The translations under genes and the position numbers were made by a program. A stretch of DNA of 64,000 nt from Sapria himalayana (taxonomy: Eukaryota > Streptophyta > Magnoliopsida > Malpighiales > Rafflesiaceae). The stretch lies in contig JAREIK010003431.1 of assembly GCA_029783825.1 (NCBI GenBank), forward strand, positions 1,376,674 through 1,440,673. Reading direction: 5' to 3'. This document shows positions 26,470 to 37,632 of this stretch, piece by piece. The notes under the pieces were generated by a model. That model was given only the letters and a program-made list of their open reading frames with translations, searched no databases and was not told where the DNA came from. Within the stretch, counting starts at the first letter, position 1. Every line of letters starts with the position of its first letter.

Positions 26470-28620
26470 AACAATCACAACATTATTGTTTGTCATGATA
26501 TGTTGTTCTAGAGAACATTTACTCTAATCATGGCTTTTCTAGTACCATGACTTTATACTCTAGTAAGAAAATACCAAACTCGTAGTCATTCTTAATGTCA
26601 TGATTTTTTTATTGTAGAGTGTAAATGCATTAGTCATTCCTATCCTAACACCATAATATTTTTATACAGAGAGAAGAACAATAACAACCATTCTTAGTGC
26701 TATTACATTTTTTTCTAGAAAGAAAAGATCAAGTCTCAACCATTCGCAATTCCATAGCTTGAGTTTCATAGAGAATTTAACTCAGTCATAATATTTTCAT
26801 TATTGTGATATCGTGCTCTAAATAATAGATACTTGAGTCACAATATTCATTGCTATTGTGACTTTGGTATTCTAAAGAAGATTCAATGAGATCAAAAAGT
26901 CATGACCTCAAGCTAGTGCCATAACTTCTAGCATTAAGTTTTGTATGGATCCTTGAAGTATATGAGCAACATTTATAAGATTTTGTAAAAGAAGAGAATG
27001 AGGAAATTAGATTTTTAGCCAATCATACAAAAACCCTAGGCATGTACCTTCCAACCTCCTAATTAGGGGAAAATGAGGAAATTAAATGCTTATGATATTA
27101 ATTTCATATCATAGTTACCAAGTACTCCATCAGAGCTAAAAGTTATGATCATTTCTCAATATCATGACATTATCTTTACCAAAGCTTAATATTATCATTA
27201 TTAAAGTTGATGTCTTTTCCTAGCACTATGACTCTTGACTATATAGAGTTATAAAAAATAATACTCAAGTTGTGACCATTTCCAAAGTCATGACATTTTG
27301 CCTTTAAAAGAAGAGAATGCTACATCCATGTTTTAGTGCCCTACCTTTAATATACAGGCTAATTACATAAGTCATGGCCATAACCCATCATCATGGCTTT
27401 GTGATATAGAATATAAATACAAAAGTTATGACCACTTCCTAATGACATGACGTTGAGCTCAATAGCTCAAAGGTCAAAGTCACCTCATCATTTCAAAGTA
27501 TTGACTTTCTACTTCGAAAATGCTAAGAATTCATGAAGTATAAAAAAATAAAAGTAGCAAAATGAAAAAAAAATAGTATCCTTCTTCTCTCCAAGTGCCA
27601 CAATAATTCTAGGGATGATTTTCATACTTTCTAGGAGATCCATGAGCAAACAATTATCACAAAACAAAGGCTAAACCCTATAGTTGGAAGAGCAACATTC
27701 AAACCCCTCTCTCTAATATGAGGCTAAATTGAAATCTAGGGTTTATTGTTTTGATTTATGTGGTGTATGAATACTTTAATATTTAATTATAATATTTGAT
27801 TTATGTTGTGTAGTAGATATTGATAGAATTAGTGATTATATTGAACTGAAATTAGGGTTTTACTATTATTTAGCTTGTACATATTATCATGATAGATTAT
27901 GATAGATAAGCCATGAGACTCACTTGCACATATGGTCAGAAGAATGTGAAAGTCATTCCAACCTTGATATATGAGACAAATCTATACCTATATATCAAAA
28001 CCCAAAATTGAGATAGGTTAATTACTGTGAGAATGACTCTCATGAAGCTGAAAGCATACATATTTTTACACGCCAATATTTTATATAGATATAGATATAT
28101 ATATATATATATAATAAGAATTGATTCTCAATGTTTGTGGATAATTTATAAAATAGTATTTTAAGGATTTTACGTTTAGTGTGAGAGTTGAATCATCACT
28201 ATTAAGAATGATAGGTAACCCACATGACATGCATGAGTAGTGGTGACTAATGAGGTAATTATATCTCTTTGAGTTTCTTTCATTCATATGGTTCCTATTG
28301 ATGAGTTTTGAGACAAAACATATGTTTATTCTGTGAGAATGATACTTACAAAGCTAAAAGTTCAAATACTTTTAAGTCTATTATAGTTCAAAGTCATTAA
28401 GACATCCAAGGCTAAAAAATAAGAATATACACATGGAGTAATCATCAAGGATAGTTGATGAATTATGTAAAAGGTATAAATTTACAAATGACTTTAAGCA
28501 AAAATAATTTATTATTTGAGTGATTAAGTACTGAAGAGACAAATATAAGGGGACCATCATAGGAATTTGAATAATAATAATAATCACCTTGTGTGCCATT
28601 AAGAAAAATAGTCTATCAAT
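26470..28620 (-). repeat. Long dispersed repeat R, copy 4 (inverted)
   Basis: The reverse complement follows the same landmarks as copies 1-3. From its high-coordinate end these are: ATCAACTATCCTTGATGATT at about 28440-28460, then an AGCTTTGTAAGTATCATTCTCA segment near 28335. These are followed by a second landmark block near 28040-27900 (GAGTCTCATGGCTTATCTATC) and the CATGAC-rich tail down to about 26470. With copy 3 it forms a large, diverged inverted repeat around the MITE at 26022-26463. Confidence 0.6.
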
Positions 28621-29169
28621 AATTTATTGTTCTATATCCAAGCTCAACACAAATTAAACTATTTAAATATGCATCATATGAATTTTAAAAATGGATAAAT
28701 CCTAGGATTTAAGAATTTTACCAAAATCCAAAATTATCTTCTTGACTATAATAATATTATCTCACTGTTGGTTGACTGAACTGCTAATATAATTTTTATG
28801 GAATATATATATGGATGAAATTCCTCTTTACTATTTATATGAATCATATACTTTTGGATCTTTATTATCAAGAGAACCTCCCCAACAAGCTTTTCAAATA
28901 TTATCTAATCGATAAAATTAAGTAGTATAATAAAGTTACAATAAGTTTTTTGCATTGTTGCTAGAGATTATTTAGTTTGTCTAGTCAATATGAGTTATTG
29001 TAATTATTATTGACATAAGATAGTTTAGTTTTTAGTAGTTGTAGTTATAATTATAATATTTTGACTATTTTTATAAATCCATATTGTTTGTCTTGTTATA
29101 TTGTTTGGATTGTGGATACTAGTTTTATATGAGTAGAAATTTTAGAATTGAGCTAATACCTGTGATATA
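28621..29169. other. AT-rich DNA upstream of the gag relic
   Basis: No convincing primer-binding site or LTR end was found here, although an LTR/gag junction would be expected in this position. Confidence 0.4.
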
Positions 29170-30500
29170 GAAATTGAGAGAATTAGAACAACAATGTCAA
29201 GACAATGAGATGAGAAATAGAATATGGAAGGAATTTGCAATAAGAGAGAACCCTAAGGTAACAATGAGCAAGCTATCCAATAACATATCCACCACTATAC
29301 ATTGGAAAATTATTAGTGGCTAATGATAAAAAATAACTATTTAGGTATTTGGATGAAATCAATGGAGAAAAATTACTCGAGTTAAAGTCAAGTATGATAG
29401 CAATGGTTCACATCAAAAGTATAGTGGAGGAATATCAGAGGATCTGAATGGGTATGTCGTAATATTTGTGGAGTGTGACATTATAAAAATGAATTGAGTT
29501 TGCATTGATACCATCAGGTTATATCTATTCCAATTTTCATTAAGGGATAAGGCACTAAGTTACTTATAATATTATCTTGAGACTCTATTGAGAGTCGGGA
29601 CTAACTTGTTAGGGCCATTATGATAAAGTTTTTTTCCATCTGAAATCATTTTGTAATTATGAAGTGAGATAAGCTAATTCTAGTAGGATGAGTAAGAAAC
29701 TTTATATGATACTTGACGACTATTTTAATTAGTTGCCAAGAAGGTCCCCTTAACATGGGTTTGAGTTGTGGATGTGTAGATTATGAATATTACTATTGAT
29801 GATATTACTATTGATGTAGCCTTGGATGTGTAGATTATGAATATGCCACTAGAGGAGGTGTAGTATTTATTTGAAAAGTTAGCAAAAAATAACTATAAAA
29901 CTTCAACTGATCACTTCTTTGGGAAAAGAAAAGCCAAATTATTACATTTAGACCTATTTTCTACAATTGAAACAAATATGAATGATTTTCTAAAAAAAGC
30001 TTGAAACACAAGATAAGAAGAGAAGAGGATCAGAAAAGATCATTATTTTTTCAATAACATGAAATCACAAATGTAAGTCCCATTTAATAAGTGGAGGAGG
30101 CTAATGGATTTCAAAGCAAAAGTATATGTTTTTACCCAATAATTTTATTCTTAAACATCATCATCCAAACATGAGAAATCATGAAAAATTTTCATATGAA
30201 ACCTATAGAAATGGATAGTATAATTTTGCACAAGTTTCGAAGAACTTTTAGAATAATTTGATGAGTAATAAAAATATTCAAAGTTGATTAGTTCAAATTG
30301 TCAACCTTCAAGGAGAGTAGAAAAGTAGAATATGAATGAAAAACTAAGTGTAATATTAATATAAACGAAGAAGAGAAATGACCACAACGATAATTGGATT
30401 AAAAGACTTGAAGCAGTATTGGATTATAGAAGTTTGACAATGCGGATCATATAAAAATTGGATAATTATCATTATCAATAAAATATAAATGAGTTAATGA
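29170..30500 (+). pseudogene. Ty3/gypsy gag relic
   Basis: Gag forms the particle of LTR retrotransposons. At about 29515-29700 the sequence reads FSLRDKALSYLYYYLE, then IMIKFFPSE and, after decay, ETLYDT, matching the Retrotrans_gag pattern F-S-L-x-D-x-A-x-x-W-L...K-F-F-P. At 29840-30000 a second block reads LFEKLAKNNYKTSTDH, the usual segment after the gag core. Near 30160 NMRNHEKFSYE resembles the W-R-N-H-P-N-F-S-W motif before the zinc knuckle. Stops and frameshifts are numerous. No protease or polymerase follows, so only gag is left. Confidence 0.65.
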
Positions 30501-31370
30501 ATTACAAAATGATACTAAGACAAACCTAAAAATGCACATATCAATATAATTTTGAATTGGAAAAAAGCTAGAGAGACAATGAATGGAGAAAACTGAATCT
30601 CAAGGGTGTGGAATTGATAGCATCGTAACTTTCCAAACATTCATGATTCCCACATCCAATTGTTCTAGAGAGGAAGGTACTCCAACACCATAACATCTTC
30701 CAAAGTCGTGACTTATTTAGAAGTATATACCCAATTCTCACCCATAGATATAAATTAAGGAATGGAAGAAACAAAAGAATGAATAGAGAGCTATGAAAAG
30801 AATAATATGAACCAAAATAAAATTAAAAGTAAATTTTTGATGAATCTTTTTTTTTCACAATATTTTAGAAAAAATAAATTGGACGAACAATTTAAAAAAA
30901 AAGTCTTTTTATTTTCTACAAATTATAAGTGAATATATTATTTACCGAAACATTATCTCAAATATCAAATTATATGAAATTTATGAAGGATAGCATGAGT
31001 AGTTAGAGAAAGTTATAAATATTCGAGACCATAAATATGACTGGTAAATATAGTATAATTACTCTTTAAATAATTTTAAAAAATTAAAAAGATATATGGA
31101 GCTTTACTATATTTTGTACAAATGAGGATCAAATATTTTGGAAGATACCATGCTACTTGGGTTCAATTATCAAATTGATGTCATTATCAATTGTATAAAT
31201 ATCAAATCTCTAGGAAATCACTTCAATATCTCTATTAGTGCAAATAACCTATCAGAGAATCAAGTGCTCAAATAAAATTATTAAAGATATTTTGGTTAAG
31301 GTTGAATTTTTATTTTTTAGCAAATTTTGTTATATTGAATATAGAAAAATGTCATTATGCACTATTGATC
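30501..31370. other. AT-rich DNA, nothing recognised
   Basis: No gene was recognised. The open frame at 30568-30774 (-) has no recognisable domain. The stretch at 30630-30720 has phrases like those of repeat R (CATAACATCTTCCAAAGTCGTGACTT type), possibly a small fragment of it. Confidence 0.4.
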
Positions 31371-31855
31371 TAGATGTGTCAAGTGGGCAAGGCAGCACGG
31401 GCTCTATGCATGGCATAGCTTGATTGAGTCATACCTGACCTAACACAATACAGTCTAGAACCATCCTTATGCCCTTGCAGTATCATGCTAGGCCAGGGGG
31501 TGCCGGGCCACATGCTGGTATAAGCACGACCCAACTTCCTAGCTCGAAGGCACGGTCCAGCGGCATTACCTTTTACCGTGTCTTGGAACTTGGGTCATGT
31601 ACTAGGTTTTGGGTATCGAAATCTCGTGACATGTGACCCATCGACTGTTAGGCTCGACCCTTGCCTGATTCTAGATCCATCTAGACCTGTCAGCCGAACC
31701 AACCTAATGGTCAAAAATAAATTTTAAATCGAGATGATCCAATCATTGGATGCACTCCCAATGATTAAGGCAGAAAATTGGATGACTATCAGGTATTTGG
31801 TTTAAATAATTCTTAAAAAATAAAAAAAATCTAAACAATGATTTTTTTAAATCTT

Positions 31856-31900
<45 letters not shown>

Positions 31901-33856
31901 TTCCCAATTTCACACCTCACATTCTTTCCCTTCATTTCTAATCTAAAATTTCTAACTCTGAGTCTAATTTATATCATTGATCCTTTCTCATTGGGACTAT
32001 TACTTAAAGAGGCATGCCAAATAATACACCAAGAAATATAGTACATTAGATTCTAGGCAAATCCAACAAAGCGGTGAGATCTCTAAGGTTTGATCTAGTT
32101 CAGTCTCTATGTTGACCCCCTTTATATATCACAACAAGTTAGAAATGGAAGACATTACCAAATTGATCACCACGATGAGTCTTTTGATTATATTTTTGGA
32201 GGATCCAAGAGTAGTCAGTCTCATACATACCTATTTGCAGCCTGCATATCATAGGATTCCCAGCCACATCTAGGAATGATATACTAAAATACTCTAAGTT
32301 AGAAAAATAAATAATAACTAATTAATTTAGAAAATATAATGACATGGTGTCCATGGCAATGATACCTGGATTAGTCGTGATGATGTATCTTATGCATGTA
32401 TCATCGCTCACTATCTAGATTCTAAATGGATATTAAATAAAGAGATATTATGATTTTTAGAAATTCTCCAATTTTATAATATCTTGGCCATATATGAGTG
32501 CATAATTAGAATCTTTAGAGAATATAATATTCAGAATAAAATAATATATTATCACATTTGATAACACATCTAACCATCGAGTAATTTTTAACATGTTTGT
32601 TAATACAATTAGAGATTGGTCATTAGAAAAGATTTTTCATGTTAGATCTGTGTCACATTATTAACCTCATAGTACAAGCTAGCATGGATAAAGGTTGTTT
32701 TCCCCATTTTTAAAAAAATATATAACTCACTAAAATATCTTTGAACACCTAGTAGACAATATGAGTTTGGTAGTCTCTATTTGTTTGCGGGTCTAAAGAA
32801 GAAAAAATTCTAAATGGATATAAGATATCATTAGAATTACACCTACTTGATATTAGAGTCATGTGTTGGATATGAATATATGATATCTAATCATGTCATT
32901 CGTAAGAGTAATGAACTTATTATTGAATACACTGACTGTGGTACATGAATTTCATTTATGAAATTCATAAAGATTTTTTATGACACGAAAAACATGTGTT
33001 CGTTAGTTTATACTCTCGCGACTTGCATTGCACTAAGGTGCAAATGTAACAATAGTACATGTTTAAGAAGTTTAGAGATGACTAGATATTTAGTGACATG
33101 ACTCTGAAGATTGAAACCAAGTACTTAAAATACTAGTCCACCTTCCATCTCTTTATTGTCCGACTGCCTGCATGGACTATGAAGGTAAGGTAGAAAGGAT
33201 AGAGAACTAATTGATACACTTATCCTCATGCATTAACCAGAAATACCAACCTAAAGGGTTCATTCATGAGAAATTGACTGAGTTATTTACATACTACAAT
33301 ACTATGTATGATGGTAGTTGTAGCCATGCTCTAAGTACAGATATAAATACCTTACTCGGAGATGATACCTTCTTCATTTAGTTAGCGAGGTAGAAATGAT
33401 GTAATATTATTTTATTTATTTTTGAATTGAATGATAAATGAATAATTGATGTGTTTTTGATATTTTTTGTGATTTATGTGAATTTAATAAATAATATAAT
33501 ATAATATCGCACTCACAACTCATAAATATTAACTTAAAATATGAAATTTGTAAAATAAAATTTAAATATTAATCCACAATTCAAAGACAGAGATTGTGAG
33601 TTGAGTCACGAGTGTGATTATGCAAGTTAGACTCAAACTCAAAATCCTAGCCTCCTAGGACCTAGCTATGCTAGGTCATAGGCTAAGGTACTAAGTTGGA
33701 AAATTGGGCCCGAACTGACATGACCCAACCTAAATCCTGTTAGACGCAGGCTGGTGGCTTATGTCGGGTTGGCCAAATTGAGTCGTGCCATGCCAAGTAT
33801 GGAATACTGGCCTGATTGGGCCACCAAAAATTGGAACGACCCGTTTGACACCTATA
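31371..33856 (+). mobile_element. hAT element E, decayed and internally deleted
   Basis: The left end is TAGATGTGTCAAGTGGGC at 31371 and the right end, inverted, TATAGGTGTCAAACGGG at 33856, with GC-richer subterminal zones (31371-31700 and 33630-33856). The family leader block is recognisable near 31735-31795. The flanking octamers (TATTGATC and AGATATGT) do not match, so either they have decayed or one flank was rearranged; the right flank is a long microsatellite. An (AT)n run at 31860-31898 lies where the zinc-finger coding region would be. Confidence 0.8.
31995..33395 (+). pseudogene. hAT transposase relic (element E), both termini missing
   Basis: It can be followed codon by codon against the transposase of element B. 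It starts in the end of the BED finger (near 31995, the K-R-H-x-x-I-C-x-x-K-H-G-P-L-D-P-R region) and runs through the RNase-H-like core (D-I-W-T-C-H at about 32370, F-D-N at about 32560) to the acidic LFGDD region at about 33360. The first half of the finger and the whole hAT dimerisation domain are absent. Many stops and frameshifts are present. At the codon that is UGA in B and C it has UGU. Confidence 0.8.
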
Positions 33857-34082
33857 AGATATGTAAATAAATAAATAAGTAATAAAATAAATAATAAAAT
33901 AAGTAAATAAATAAATAAAAAAAATAAATAATAAAATAAATAATAAAATAAATAATAAAATAAATAATTAAATAAATAATTAAATAAATAATTAAATAAT
34001 GAGTAAATATTTAAATAAATGAATAAATGAATAAATGAATAAATGAATAAATGAATAAATAAATATATAAATAAACAAACAA

Positions 34083-34126
<44 letters not shown>

Positions 34127-34165
34127 GCATATATATAAACATACATAAATAAATAAATAAATAAT
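33857..34165. repeat. Compound microsatellite (AAAT/ATAA family, then (CA)n, then (AAAT)n)
   Basis: Roughly 220 bp of AATA/AAAT variants is followed by an (AC)n run at about 34085-34124 and a further AAAT tract at 34146-34162. The 138-residue open frame on the minus strand is its translation, not a gene. It abuts the right end of element E. Confidence 0.9.
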
Positions 34166-34640
34166 ATATATATGTTTATATTACTATATGAATATACTTA
34201 ATTATATTCTTTTATATATATGAATATTATGGGTTTTTACATGACAAGATCCATGTAGCTTGATGATTGAAAGTTATGTTTTAATATTAACTATTTTAAA
34301 ATATAAGCTTTGTATGCATTGTCGTGTCATGCATTCATAATAATTTTTTATTAATTTTTTTTATCTTTTAGTCTGAATGTGTGTGATGTTGGGCCAAAAT
34401 GGATCTTGGATTTGTAGTGTATCAAAACATAATTATTTTAAGTTTGATATATATTTTTTCTAAATTTAAATTAAAAAAGTCATTTTTTTTCTACTTTTGT
34501 TTTTTTGGAATAACAAAACACAAATGTACATTTTTTTTAATATTTTTTTATTAAAAATATTATTGATAAATGATAAGAACACATCAAAACAAAAATAACA
34601 AATTGACAATTACGTCTGTAACCTCTTCAACTGGAAGACT
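34166..34640. other. AT-rich DNA, nothing recognised
   Basis: No coding similarity or element end was recognised. Base composition becomes less AT-rich towards 34640, where the gene region begins. Confidence 0.4.
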
Positions 34641-34676
34641 TAAATTCGGATAATTGATGTGATATCTGAAAGCGAC

Positions 34677-34793
34677 ATGGCAAAGCAAAAGAAGCGGGCA
34701 TATCGGAATGATTTTGAGAAAATTCAAAGTGCGGCCCCCACACAGAGTGTTGAATCCACCTCAGACAATGGCGCTGGAGTTGGTCACCGATAA
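34677..34793 (+). CDS. Small upstream ORF (38 codons), possible uORF
   Basis: An ATG at 34677 opens a 38-residue frame with mixed, non-repetitive composition (MAKQKKRAYRNDFEKIQ...) ending at TAA 34791-34793. It lies about 260 bp upstream of the LPA1-like start in the island of higher GC that precedes that gene. I do not recognise the peptide. It could be an upstream ORF in the 5' leader, a remnant of another exon, or chance; if transcription starts near the TATA-like site at 34939 it would not be in the mRNA. Confidence 0.2.
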   Translation: MAKQKKRAYRNDFEKIQSAAPTQSVESTSDNGAGVGHR

Positions 34794-34938
34794 CTTTTTT
34801 TTTTGATATTTTTATAGTGAGAAACAGCTGAAATCGCCGGTGGCAGAAAGAGAGAACGGGGCTGCCTGCGCCTGTGATTGACTTGTGGAGTTTTCCGTTA
34901 TAGCTTCGTGGAGAATACCCGACAGAATAACACAGTCT

Positions 34939-34948
34939 GCATAAATAC
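34939..34948 (+). promoter_or_regulatory. TATA-like element upstream of the LPA1-like exon
   Basis: GCATAAATAC lies about 110 bp upstream of the chosen start codon in a stretch of ordinary base composition. The spacing suits a plant core promoter with a short 5' leader, but no transcript start can be seen from sequence. Confidence 0.3.
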
Positions 34949-35054
34949 AGCTAGATTTCAGTGAGTTCTATCATCTTTTTACTTCAGGTACAGGATATGC
35001 ATTTCTGTTTTTGTATAAAATCTATTATTATTAATGTAAATGCGTAGCCGCGAG

Positions 35055-35198
35055 ATGGGAGAATTGGGAAAAGTATTGTATATAGTGGTTGTGGATGAAG
35101 AAGGACGAGATGAAAGGAAAAATTCGTTTAGATACACGCGCCCGGTTCTGCAAAGCACTCTGCAGTTCATGGGGTGTAAGGCGCGACATGCCTTCAAG
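35055..35198 (+). CDS. LPA1: LPA1-like P-loop NTPase protein, first coding exon (partial gene)
   Basis: The 48 codons read [16 protein letters not shown], then [18 protein letters not shown] and KARHAFK. This is the strongly conserved N-terminus of the plant LPA1 (LOW PHYTIC ACID 1) family, proteins related to archaeal 2-phosphoglycerate kinase that affect seed phytate; the P-loop lies much further downstream and is not in this exon. In known members the next residues are I-S-x-R-V-F-E. Here the frame stops matching exactly at AAG|GTTTGC, a good phase-0 splice donor. The start at 35055 has purine at -3 and G at +4; an in-frame ATG at 35040 has a weaker context. The exon has no stop or frameshift. 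Whether the rest of the gene exists beyond the window is unknown, so an isolated gene fragment is the alternative. Confidence 0.75.
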
Positions 35199-35659
35199 GT
35201 TTGCAACTTTTTTTGGCACATTCACAATTTCAGTGTTAAATTTCATGGGGCAAAGAGTTAAATTTTTGGTACTAAACTGTATATGGTCAGGATCATGATT
35301 GATACTTGTTTCTTTTAGCTGCGACAGTGATCTGACTTCCTTTATTCGTATTCAGAATCATTGCTACGTGGTCAATAGTTGTCAATATTTGAATCATGCA
35401 TGCACAGAACCATTGATTATAATGCGTACTGTACATGAGCAAGTTTATGTTCAGCAATTTGCATTCTTTGATTGTGGTTACCTTTTAATGTGGCATGCCA
35501 TTTTTTTGCTAGATTTATGTTTTGAGCAGAGGGGAATACTGTTCTTTACATTAAAGTCCTGTGCACTACTTGGTAATAAATGGTGTTAGAATTAAAGGCA
35601 ACGACTCCCCCACCTGATGCTGGACATTGCAAAGGCAATGACTCATTTAATATAATACT

Positions 35660-35931
35660 ATTTAAATATGCATGTGGGCTTTGTGGCACCCTCAAAATCC
35701 AGTGGGTGTAGGCGTGTGCTCGGCACATGTTGTGCCTGTCATACTGGTCATGCCAGATGCACTGTGCCATGTCGTGCCTCAGCATGTGGGCTGTTTTGCT
35801 TGGCATGGGTCCTGCTAAGGGCTGGCTCACACGGAGGGCAGGCATTGCTCTATCCAATGCCGTGCTTGGCATTGATTTTTTGGGTTGTTCCTTGGGGTGG
35901 TTTCAAGCTGACTGGCCTGATGCACACTTTT
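35660..35931. mobile_element. Short decayed hAT-family derivative (probable)
   Basis: This GC-rich island in AT-rich DNA is composed of GTGCCTGTCAT/GGCACATG/TGCCATGTCGTGCC-type motifs, as in the subterminal regions of the other short elements. Candidate ends are TAAATATGCATGTGGGC on the left and, inverted, TAAAAGTGTGCATCAGGCC on the right, both well decayed. No target duplication was found. It lies about 460 bp into the putative intron. Confidence 0.5.
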
Positions 35932-36652
35932 ATAAATATAATAAAAATAATTTTGGTTTTTCACACATCAGGTGTTCCCATCAAAAATAATAAATACAAC
36001 ATAAAATAAATGTCACTAAAGTCTTATTTCTTGTTTCACTTTATGAGGCACGTTGGGATATCTTTTTGATTGTATGTGAAAGAAAATTTGAATGTGATAA
36101 ATGAAGCTCCAAAAATAAGTGATATCTTTGCTCTTTATTATTAAATCACAATATTTGTTCATTATTACATTTTGATTTTATTTTATTGTTGTGCAATATT
36201 TTTATATATGATCTAGGCTTATTATACTTGTAATTTCACTAATTTTTAAAATGTTAAAAATTTGAGTGTGAAAGTGAATAAAAATAGAATAAAAAGAATA
36301 TCAAGAGAAAAGAAATTTATTTCACTTGTGTATTACCTGAATCTTCATAATTCATGAGTTCATGTTTTTGTAAGTTGGTGATAAAAATTCATGGGAATCT
36401 TTAGTGAGAAATTCTCATGAGATTTTATATACAGAAATTGCCTGCAATAATTCATATGATTTAAGCGTATTGAATGTTGAGTGTATTGGATTTAAAAGGC
36501 AATAATGCAAGTGTAATTTTTTCTCTTCTCATGTGCATCATGAAGCATTATGATTGAACTCTATCTTGGCCCCATGGAAATAAAATATCTAATTAATCTA
36601 TATCGTGAGTTTTTTTTATCTACTCTTAATATTTTCATTCTTAATTGTTTTA
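35932..36652. repeat. AT-rich DNA sharing a repeat with 46100-46320
   Basis: No gene was recognised. The part at about 36440-36640 resembles 46110-46320: both have a GTGTAATTTTTTCTCTTCTC-like stretch, a CTCTATCTTGGCC(C/T)CAT-like block, an AATAAAAT run and a CTCATGAGT/CGTGAGT block in order. The last eight bases (36645-36652, TTGTTTTA) are the left target duplication of element C. Confidence 0.5.
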
Positions 36653-37276
36653 TATAGGTGTTAATCGGGCCGGGCAGGCCCGGTATGAGGCACGACACGG
36701 TTCGACAGTGCCTGGGCCGGCCCGGCTCGGAAATATTTCTTGCTCGGGCCCATGCAGTGCCCGGGTAAGGCACTGCCCGTGCCGTGCCGTGCCGTGCTGA
36801 GGCCAACCGGGCCTCGTATCGTGCCGAGGTCAACCAAGCCTCGTGTTGTGCCTGACCCATCATGGTTTGCTGGCCCATGGTGTGGCCCATAGGCACGGTT
36901 GGGTTCACTGTTCACACCCAGCATGGTGTCCCGCACTCGTAGTCCCACACCCGTAGTCCCGCACCCTCATGAGTCACGGGTCACGGTGGGTTCATTGTGA
37001 CTCGGGACACTCGGGCCAACACCAAGCCAAGCATCCGGTTTCCCTTCTCGCAAAAAAAGACCGTGGGTTGGGTCCAATCAGACCCGACCCGCCGTCCCCG
37101 ATTCGACCTGATCCCCCTTCCCCCCCCCAATGGGCAAAAAAAAAAATTTAAATTGTTGTCGTTGGATCTTGCCTCCAACGGCTAGGGGGTAGAATCTAAC
37201 GGCCATCATGATTCTGCTCCCTAAAGAATTTTTAAAAATCAAAAAAAATTACTTTTTAAAAAAAATTATTTTTTTT

Positions 37277-37288
37277 AATCTATAAAAT
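37277..37288 (+). promoter_or_regulatory. TATA box of element C transposase
   Basis: CTATAAAATCC followed by a C-rich stretch lies about 350 bp upstream of the transposase ATG. Equivalent sequences (CTATAAATT and CTATATAATC, each followed by CCCCCTCCCTAT) occur at the same place in elements A and B. Confidence 0.5.
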
Positions 37289-37632
37289 CCACCCCCCTCT
37301 CTATAATATTTATGTTTTTCATAAATATTTATTCTCTCAAATCTCATATTTTCTCTTTCAAAAATCTTGCTCATCTCTCTCAGGACTCGAGAAGTTGGGA
37401 TTTTGTTATTTGGCTTGGCTTTTCGGGAATCTCAACTTGGATTTTGAATTTTGAGCTAGATTGTGGTGCACCGTGCATGTGATCATCCTGAATGCTTTAC
37501 CGGGTTATTTATTTTAAGTTTTTTTTTTACTTTCTCTCTCTCTAGTCTCTCTCTTTAGACCTAAAATAGATAAATTTAAAATTTATTATCTAGTCTTTAA
37601 ATAAGTGTCATGTTTGATAAAAATCCTAAAAA

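Noticed and set aside
16000..27500. Idea that recurring CATGACT phrases are a short satellite
   Set aside because: The phrases are not evenly spaced; they are part of longer collinear copies of repeat R.
31371..33856. Target-site duplication for element E
   Set aside because: Neither the octamers nor shifted versions match, and the right flank is a microsatellite, so no duplication is claimed.
33730..34146. 138-residue minus-strand open frame rich in Tyr, Leu, Phe and Cys-Val repeats
   Set aside because: It is the translation of the AAAT and CA microsatellite at 33857-34165 and the end of element E.
34677..35261. Idea that the LPA1 frame continues to the stop at 35261
   Set aside because: Similarity to the family ends exactly at the GT donor at 35199; residues after it do not match and a 73-residue protein would lack the P-loop.
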